Shown one piece after another: positions 51,201 to 60,200 of a stretch of 64,000 nucleotides of DNA. Below the pieces are notes generated by a model that worked only from the letters and a program-made list of their open reading frames with translations, was not told where the DNA came from and ran no database searches. The first letter of the stretch is position 1. The number at the start of each line of letters is the position of its first letter. The DNA lies in the NCBI GenBank assembly GCA_963920575.1, contig OY986965.1, positions 3,347,072 through 3,411,071 of the forward strand, in the 5' to 3' direction. A program made the translations under genes and the position numbers. Source of the DNA: Narthecium ossifragum. Lineage: Eukaryota; Streptophyta; Magnoliopsida; Dioscoreales; Nartheciaceae.

Positions 51201-54200
51201 TAATTCAGATATGTTAGGGGAGGAAAATTGCAATAGGGCATTCATATCTTTTCATTTTTTTAGCTAAATATTTTTAAGAGTTTCTTTCCATTCAGTGAAA
51301 AATTTAACTTGGGAGCCTTTTTACAAATAAAACCAATAAGGGGGCAAAATGCCAATACTAATATTGTGAGGTCATTTTTGCGATATAGCTATAAGGTGTA
51401 CCAAACCTGTGCTCTTAAGGATGTAAATACATACTTAATGTAATATACATTGCAAATAATCAATATTTCAGCCAGCAATCACACTATGAAGTTATCAGGC
51501 ACATGCATCATGGGCAATGCAGGGCAGGTGCATCGGGCACAATAGGCAGTACATCGAGAGGCGGTGGGATGCCTCGTGTCTGGAATAGTCGCTTAGGCCA
51601 TCTCATGGATTGTCGTGCTGGTTCGGCACTGTGCGTGCCGCCCGGCACGTACCGTGCCAGGGGTTAGCGGCATCGAAACCCCCCCGTACCGTGCCAAGAA
51701 GAAGAAGAAGTAGGCGTAGGAGGAGGAGGAAGAAAAACAAGAATGGCACGGGGGCGTGCCGGCGGCACGTACCGTGCCAGCAGACTGCCGGCACAGCGCA
51801 TGCCACCGGGACAGCAATCCATGGGCCATCTGACACGATGATGCATCCTGCCTTGGATGAAATTATTGATTGAGATTAATAGGAAGCTTTTAAGAGTAGA
51901 TGAGAAACCCATTGTAAGAATGATTCTCATAAGCTACTGTAGGCCCCCTGAATCCATGTTGATGATGGTTTCATCGGTGCGGCTCGCGTTGGAGACAGGA
52001 GGGACGGAGGAGAGAATACACCGAGAGGAGATATTAGGAGGTGAGGGCGTTGTTTCCGATGAACGGAGATGAGGGTGATGGGGCGTTGGGAGGTTGGTGA
52101 TCGTGGGAGGGAGGCGGGGTTGATGGAAATGGGGTCTTGGGTGCTCAAGGGGAATGGTGGTGGTGCGGTTGCCGGAAGTATTGGAGTCGCTGGAATCGGT
52201 GGATGCCAGTGACGTGCGGTGGCTGGTCAACGGGAAGGTGAAGGGAGGAGAGGAGAAATGAGAAGGTTGCATGCAGGGAGGAGACTTTAAGAGGAGAGAG
52301 AAAGTAAGGGGAGATTTGGTAACGGGGTGGAAGAGCTCGCCAGAGATGGTGGGGCACGCCGAAGTTGGTAGATGGTCGGTTAGGAGGGCGGCGATGATCT
52401 TTGTAGAGTTGCCCACGACACCATCCGTCCCTCACCAGCGGCAGAGCTTGCTCGCCACGTGAAAGAGGGAGGGATCGGAGTTATTTTTGGTATTATTAAA
52501 AAAAACATTAGCTCCCACTGATTAAATCGCGGCCGTCCATTTGAATGGACGGGATCTTTCACTGCAGAGACTGCAGTAACATAAGCTACTACAGGCCCCC
52601 CGAGTCCACAAGCTAATGTAAAACTATAACAATGATCTCATATGAGGAAGATAGCAAATGTAGCATATAAAGAGGATAATACTTTACAAACAGCAACTAA
52701 TAGAAGTTATATAACATATACCTAACACATACATGACAAAAATATTTATGCTCGAGATTGGATAACAGATAATAAGCCTATTTGCTGGCTTTTACTAAAC
52801 GAATACAACAAAATTCAAAGGACTTTACCTCACAAACCCAATGAGTTTGGCCCACCAAGAATCAGCTATGCTCCATCCTTTCCCCTCGACACACCAAATA
52901 ACATGAAACACAATTTGCAGTGATATTGCAAGGAGGGAGTATATAATCGTACACCATGGCAATAGATAGAGCCTCAAAGAACGATATCCTGCCAATCCAG
53001 CAACATAATAATAAACAACCATAAATATAAGGATAGCTTTGTACCTTTAATCCGAGATCTATATGAAGGTCTAACTTATTGGAGAAAATATAGTAAAACA
53101 AGGATCAATAAACTTTTGTAACTTTCAATGTCAAAAAAGTGACAAGTTGGTTGACATTGTGATGAGAACTCGGGATTGGGTCGAGTGAGAAGATCGAATC
53201 CCATATACCAATGGTTAGGAAGGGACTTAGTCGAGTCGTTTATACCATAGGGCTAGGATTTGGGAGTCCTAAGGTTTTGGTATGCCTCTATAATAGGAGG
53301 CAGGAATCTGTTATATATTCACTTTAGAAAATCAGTAAAGTAAAAGAAAGGGGCTCTCCTAGCCATCAATGGGGTCAAGGGTTCTTCCAGACATCAAGTG
53401 GCACAGGGGCGTCCTCAGCCATCAAGAGAGAAGTATCTTCCATCTTCTCCATCTTTTCTCTTCTTCCAATACCAGGTAGCTTCCTCCCAGATCAGGAGCT
53501 CATCAAACTGAGATCATGAGGGGAAAAAGCAAAGAAGCAGATGTGTTTTTATTTTGTTAACTCAATTAGTTCACAACCACCGAAACCGTTTATGTATAGC
53601 TACAAGAACTCAAAAACTGATGGTTGAGCTGAAATACACACAAAACCATGTTATACAAAGGTGAAGGCAGTTCCCCAAACACCTATGTGCATTGTTGTGC
53701 AGTTATGCATCACAACGTGCAGTTCCAAATGGTCCTTGTTAGTTTGTGTAGAAAGATATGTTCATATTCAAGCTTAGATAGTTTATTACTCAGTATCAAC
53801 TTCGTTTAAGCTGATTAGTGAAATAGCACATTGTCACATTCAGTTTGTCTCAACAAGACTTTAGCTTGGACTAAAAACAAGACTAGCACATATGTTCACC
53901 ATCCTAAATAACATGGTTTTAAGTGCGAGTAAAGTTCATGCTGTCTGGAACATACCTTTCTGATAGATTATCAGAACAATATATACAGTTAGGACTGGAA
54001 GGTATAGGATTGTCTAGTTTCATATCCGAATTGGAAAGTTTCAGACGAGACTCGCTCGGAAATCTTGTACTTATAGGGGATGCACTGGCATGATATAGAA
54101 TCAGATACTTTCCAGCAAAATCCGCCAAAAGAATGTTTTCAAGGCCGGATTAGAGAGTTCCTGATTTAACTCACATCAAAGGCTTCGAAATTTTTTTGTC

Positions 54201-57200
54201 TAATGTCTCTCCAATAAATGTCTATCTCTATCCCAACCTTCGACGATCTTCTCATGAGTCACAAATGATGACCCCTAGTTTGATTCACACCCGCCATGCC
54301 CTCTCCCCCTCCCCACCTCCCACTCTCCCCACTCTCACTTTCATTAACTTTAATAACGGATCCAATACGTTTGAGTACCCTAGCTTAACATTCACCTTCT
54401 AGTTCATATGCTAACTTCTAGAGGTGTCACTGCCAATAGTTTCACACCATTTCTTATAGAGCTGATGCCCACGGATGGGCACATGTAAAGGTTTATCAAT
54501 TTCTTTCTAAAGCCACCAAACTTCTGAGCTTCGCTTCATAGCCCATTCATAACGTATCATAATGGTGAGAATGAAGATGACAACTCACTAGCAGATGTAT
54601 ATATAAACAGATGTGGCTACACACACACATACATAACCTAGGACAATAGAGAAGATGAAGCATGAAAATCAGGAAAAACACTAAAATAGCATCACTCGCA
54701 ATATCCCACTTACATTTTTCAAATACACTTCAATAACCCAGATAAAACTTATGATAACCAAAAGACATCGTGACATAAAAAATCTCATGGTCAAGCACTT
54801 GTAAAGCAATCACTATTTAAACAACAAACCATTTTCTGCTATTACAGAAGAAAAAAAATAACAAAAAAAAAGGCAAACCTGGTTTCGGAGAAGTGAATTG
54901 GATAGCCAAGAAGAAAAACAGATTAATGAGGGAAATCAAACTCCAATTGTGTAAAGAAGCTGCAAAAAAAAATTATACCAGGAGATATTACATATTATGG
55001 AATAAGCAGTCATGAACAGAAGGCAATACATTTAGAAACCTTATAGCAAGATGATGAATTCACAAGAGTGTCAACAATATTAAATTGAGTCGATCTCGGC
55101 AGAACTTGACAATAATGAGAAAAACATTAAGTGAGACTGTAAAGATAGCTGCCATACATTACTCGAAAGCTAAGAATCCCTACTCGTTACCTCATTTAGT
55201 TGAAGGCTACCATTCAACCCAATGCTTTTCTTCAGTCAACTCAAAGAACCGTGACTGAAGATGAATAATGGAATTACTTTCTTGAGAACTACAACTTTTC
55301 TAACGGCACGTTTGGTTGCGCAAAAACCTTGGGATTGGAATGTTCAAATCCCGAGTCAAAGCCCATTCCATCGTTTGGTTAGCACTTAACGTCGGGGAAT
55401 GAGGCAATCCTAACAAATCAGTAGTAGCCCTTTCCCAACTCAAACCTCGGACTACCTCATTCCAATCCGGACGGATTCAGAGTTGTGAAGTTAATTGACT
55501 TATCTGCCCTCATTAAATTAAATAATCGTTGGATTCAAACGACCATCACCGTTAAATTATCTAGGTTGTTACTCTTGCGATTTTTTTCTTTGATGAGAGA
55601 CTTCACCGACTAGGTCAAGCCCATTGTCTTCTTCCTGTCGGTCCCGTTTCTTCCACCTAATCATCAGGGTAACCATCTATCTCTATGTCGGTCTCGTTTC
55701 TTCCTGTCCGTCCTGTTTCTTCCACCGTTTAATTGACTTGTCCCGTTTTTTTTGTTTGGCAATCCTAACAAAGCTCTCTACTAGTATGCTATTGAGGGAC
55801 AAAAGCCCATGAAAGTGTTTATGCTATTGAAACAAAAGCTCTCTACTAGTATTCTATCTCTCTATCGGTCCCTTTTCTATAGTTCTTCTCTCCACAAGGG
55901 GACAAAAGCCCCACATGTTTATGCTATTGAGGCCTATTCGGTTGATTGCTATTAAGAATAGGTGTTGCACAAGTAAATTACGCAGTTATAACATGTTTAC
56001 TTCTTCTTTATTGTAAGTAAATTTTGCATCTATAGTTATGAATTTATGCTTTAAAATCACAATATTATATTATACGAATGTCTCTGACCATAAGTCATAT
56101 GCATGCAGTAATGGCTCGTTTGAGTTTGACAACTAGAAAATTGATGTTGAGGAGAAAGTATGCCACTGTCATTTCTACATGGAATCAAATTCTCTGCTTA
56201 GTTGACCTACTTTTAAAAATTCTTTTTCTTGGTGCATCACTTTATACCAGAAGAATTTGAAACAAATCTTATACCTTGGACTTTGCGATTCATAAAGCTC
56301 ACCTTCACAATTTAGTTTATGCAAGTGAAATAACTAGCATTGAACAGCTTAGAATGGACAAGAAAACTTTCGACAATTTGTGCTACATGCTAGATATTAT
56401 AGGAGGATTAAGACCGACAAAGCACATGAAGATCAATGAGCAAGTTGCTATGTTTTTACACATACTTGCCCATCATGTGAAGAACAGAGTGATTAAATTT
56501 TGGTTTATGCATTCAGGAGGAACTATTAGTAGACATTTCAATAGGGTTCTACATGTTGTGACGCGCTTACATGAAGAAATGCTAAAAAAAACCAGAGCCG
56601 GTACATGTTGACTCCATCGATGAGCGATGGAAGTGGTTCAAGGTAAAAAATTTAATTATAAACTACTATTTACATGAATTAGTTATAATTCTGAGCGGTG
56701 CATCTCTTTGAATTGTAGAATTTCCTTGGTGCGTTAGATGAGACTCATATCAATGTAAGAGTACCTATAGATGACAGAGTTAGATACCGTAATAGAAAGA
56801 ATGAAATTTCCACAAACATGTTGGGCATGTGTTCACAGAATATGGAGTTTATATATGTTTTGCCCGGTTGGGAGGGTTCAGTCGCAGCGGAAGGGTGCTT
56901 CGTGATGCAGTGAGTAGAAGGAATGGTTTGAAAGTTCCTCAGGTAAGAGTGTAATCAATCTCTTCAATAATATTTCATATCTTACATGTGGATTAATTTT
57001 CTAATAATCAAATTGATATTTAGGTCGTTACTATTTGATTTATGCGGGATACACAAATTGCAATGGATTTTTAGCCCCTTATAGAGGAATAAAGTATCAC
57101 CTAAATGATTGGAGATAATGGCATCAACCTAGATTTGTTGAAGAGCTGTTTAACATGAAGCACTCATATGCAAGAAATGTCATTGAGAGATGTTTTGGCT

Positions 57201-60200
57201 TGTTGAAAATGTGGTGGGAAATTCTAAGAAGTCCTTCATTTTATCCGATTAGGGCACACAATCGCATAATTATTACGTGTTGTCTATTGCATAATCTTAT
57301 AAGGAGAGAAATGAATGAGGATCCCTTGGAACCCGAAATGGATAGTCAAGCAGCAGCTAATGATCTCCATGGTGAGCCAATAATCACAATTGAAACCAGT
57401 GACGCATGGAGTAATTGGAGAAAGCAACTGGTCGAGGACATGTTCAATCAGTGGCTAGCATGAAGAAATTAAACATGAATATTGGTTGAAATGATGCTAT
57501 TTACGACTGTTTATTTTTATTGTAAGTTATTTTTGTTAGAACTATTGACACTAGTACTTTTGGATCTGATGAACATTCATCTCAAATCTGGTACTTTGGT
57601 TGGCTATTTGAAATCTGATACATTGGGACAATGTTTGAATTGATACCTTGAACTTGATGCTTGCAGTTAATGAAATTGCAAGTGATGCTACTATGTGTAA
57701 AGAATGAAGTATGGATTTCCGTGCCGGTCCGGCACTATGTGTGCCGCCCGGCATGTACCGTGCCAGGGGGTTAGCGGCATCGAAAACCCCCCCCCCCGTA
57801 CCGTGTCAAGAGAAGTAGGAGTAGAAGGAGGAGGAAGAAAAACAAGAATGGCACGGGGGCGTGCCGGCGGCACGTACCATGCCAGCAGGTTGCCGGCACG
57901 GCGCGTGCCACCGGGACGGCAATCCATGGTATGAAGTATATTATAAATATGATTTTGTAATTCCTTAGATACATGCCTATATTTTGTTATTTGTTTGGTA
58001 TTATATAGTCATCTTTCAAGGAGATAAACACAAATGGACTGATGAGAAGGACACAATACTTATTGCTGCATTGCTGGATTTGTATAACAAGGGCACCCAT
58101 AACACAGATAATGGGTTCAAAGGGGGATATTTAACTATTTTAGAGGCTGCCATCAAAGAACAATTACCCAATGCTGGAATAAAAGGAAAGCCACACATAG
58201 AGTGAAGATTAAAAACCTTGAAGAGAAACTTTTCAACTGTCTATGACATGGTTTATGGTCCACATACCAGTGGGTTTGGTTGGGATCCTATCAACAAATA
58301 TGTGGTAGATGAGTCACCTTATTGGGAGGAATATGTCAAGGTAAATTGTCCTTAAGGTCATTAGCAAATAACAAGTTTACTATACTATTATTTGTTTTGA
58401 TGCTATATTTTTATAGTACTAACATATCCTTGTAACTTTATTGCAGAGTCATAAAAAGGCTATAAATTTCAGATTCAAGAGGCTAGACCACTTTGAAACA
58501 TTGTGTGCAATCTTTGCCAAAGATCGAGCAATGGGAAAAGATGCACAGGGACCTACTGATGTGGTTGAGGAAAATAGGGAAGAAGAAACTGAAAACATTA
58601 ATAGCCAGTATATACCGCCTTACAACACTGATTGGTTTGAAGAGGAGAATGTACCAATGTCTACAAGTCACGGCAACATGTTTGCTTCTCAAGCAAATGT
58701 AAACATGTCTGCTACTCATGTAGACATTGGCAGTCCAAATGAACGTACTACTTCTCAGGTAAAACAGCGGAAGAAAGCCAATATGGGAGCCAAAGTTATT
58801 GAGGCTATTAATCAAGTTGCTACAACCATTGGTTCCAAAATTCAGAGTGCAACTCATGAACTTAGCCAAGCTATAGGTACTGACAAGTTGCTTCTTGAGA
58901 GGAAATATAAGTTTTTTATTAAGCTACAAAACTTGGAAGGATTGACAATGGATGGGAGAGACAATGCCGGATGCAAAATGGGCTCAGATGACACACTTCT
59001 CGCCTACTTTTTTAGCCTTCCAGTGGATGAGAGAGCCAGATACATCAAGAGATACCTCAACCACCATCGAATGAAGTTGCTTAAATAAGATTCTCGTCAT
59101 ATTTGATCTTTTGTCAGATTAATGTAGTTAATTTCGGCGAAAACATGGAGAAGAACAAATTCATGTTTAGCAAATCATGACTATTTTTGTCTTATGAGTT
59201 TTTATGTTAGTTTGACATGATGAATTGCTCTATAAGATTGGTATTTGTCACTTCTGCTGTCGTCCATTGTTAGAATCACTAGCTGCCGTCCATTGTTAAC
59301 TTTATAGATTGGTATTTGTCACTATTTTTATCTTTAGATTTGATCTGATAGAATTTATAGCTGTCATCCATTGTCAGCAAAACAACCATCTAGTATTTTG
59401 TTTTACAAAGTTGTGCTCCATATATATATATTTAAAATACCAAGGGTAGTTTGGTCATTTATATCCTATTCCAATTCCAATCCCACACCTATTTTTGTTT
59501 ACCAAACACCTTCAAGCATGATTCCTAATCCCATTCCTTGTGCGAACCAAACATACCGCATCATTCTCATTCCACTCTTCTTCCCATCTCAACTCCATTC
59601 CGGTTTTCATTCCCAATCCGTCCCCCATTTCTTGTGCGAACCAAACGTGTTGTAAGTGTTAATATGAAGAACAAGTGATAGCTAATATAATTGAACTTTA
59701 TCAACTCATACAAGTAAACATAAGCGCATGAAAGTCCAAAATCATATATTCACACAGTAATGTAGTGTGGATGCAGTATAGGGTGATACAACCAATGCAC
59801 ATTTCAACCTCAGATATTATACAAATAATTCTTCATAATATAATGTGAAACACCTCATATTTCACATTAGAACTTGAACTTCAAGACAAGCGATGAGGAT
59901 ACACAAAAAAAGGTATGTGTTGTCAAGAACCAATAAGGGTCAATACTCCCACATCCTCTACTTGAGAAGTGGCAAAGTGGAACTAAAGTAAATAATCTGA
60001 TCACCGTCACAGAAGAAAATAAAAGGGAAAATATATGAAATCCACTTATATTGAGAACTAGGCCTTAGTCTAGTAGGAAACCTACTAGAACTAGGAATCC
60101 TGAGCCTACTAGAAGACCAACTAGAACTAGAAAAACAACTAGAAAGGCATCAACGAGAAAACAAGTACAACTAGAAAATCCAAGGAAATTAGGCAACTAG

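Larger units (their letters stand above)
55304..59652 (+). mobile_element. PIF/Harbinger DNA transposon, both genes present but decayed
   Basis: A 4,349-bp element in PIEZO intron 1 flanked by the 3-bp target duplication TAA (55301-55303, 59653-59655). Terminal repeats are CGGCACGTTTGGTTGCGCAA and, reverse complemented, CAACACGTTTGGTTCGCACA. It encodes the two proteins diagnostic of this superfamily: a DDE transposase and a Myb/SANT-like partner that helps it bind DNA and enter the nucleus. A 219-bp MITE is nested between the two genes. It lies antisense to PIEZO. Confidence 0.92.

Noticed and set aside
51934..52416. 160-codon minus-strand frame as a gene
   Set aside because: Pro/Ser/Thr-rich with no domain, inside a repeat-bounded insert, with overlapping open frames; mentioned only as part of that insert.
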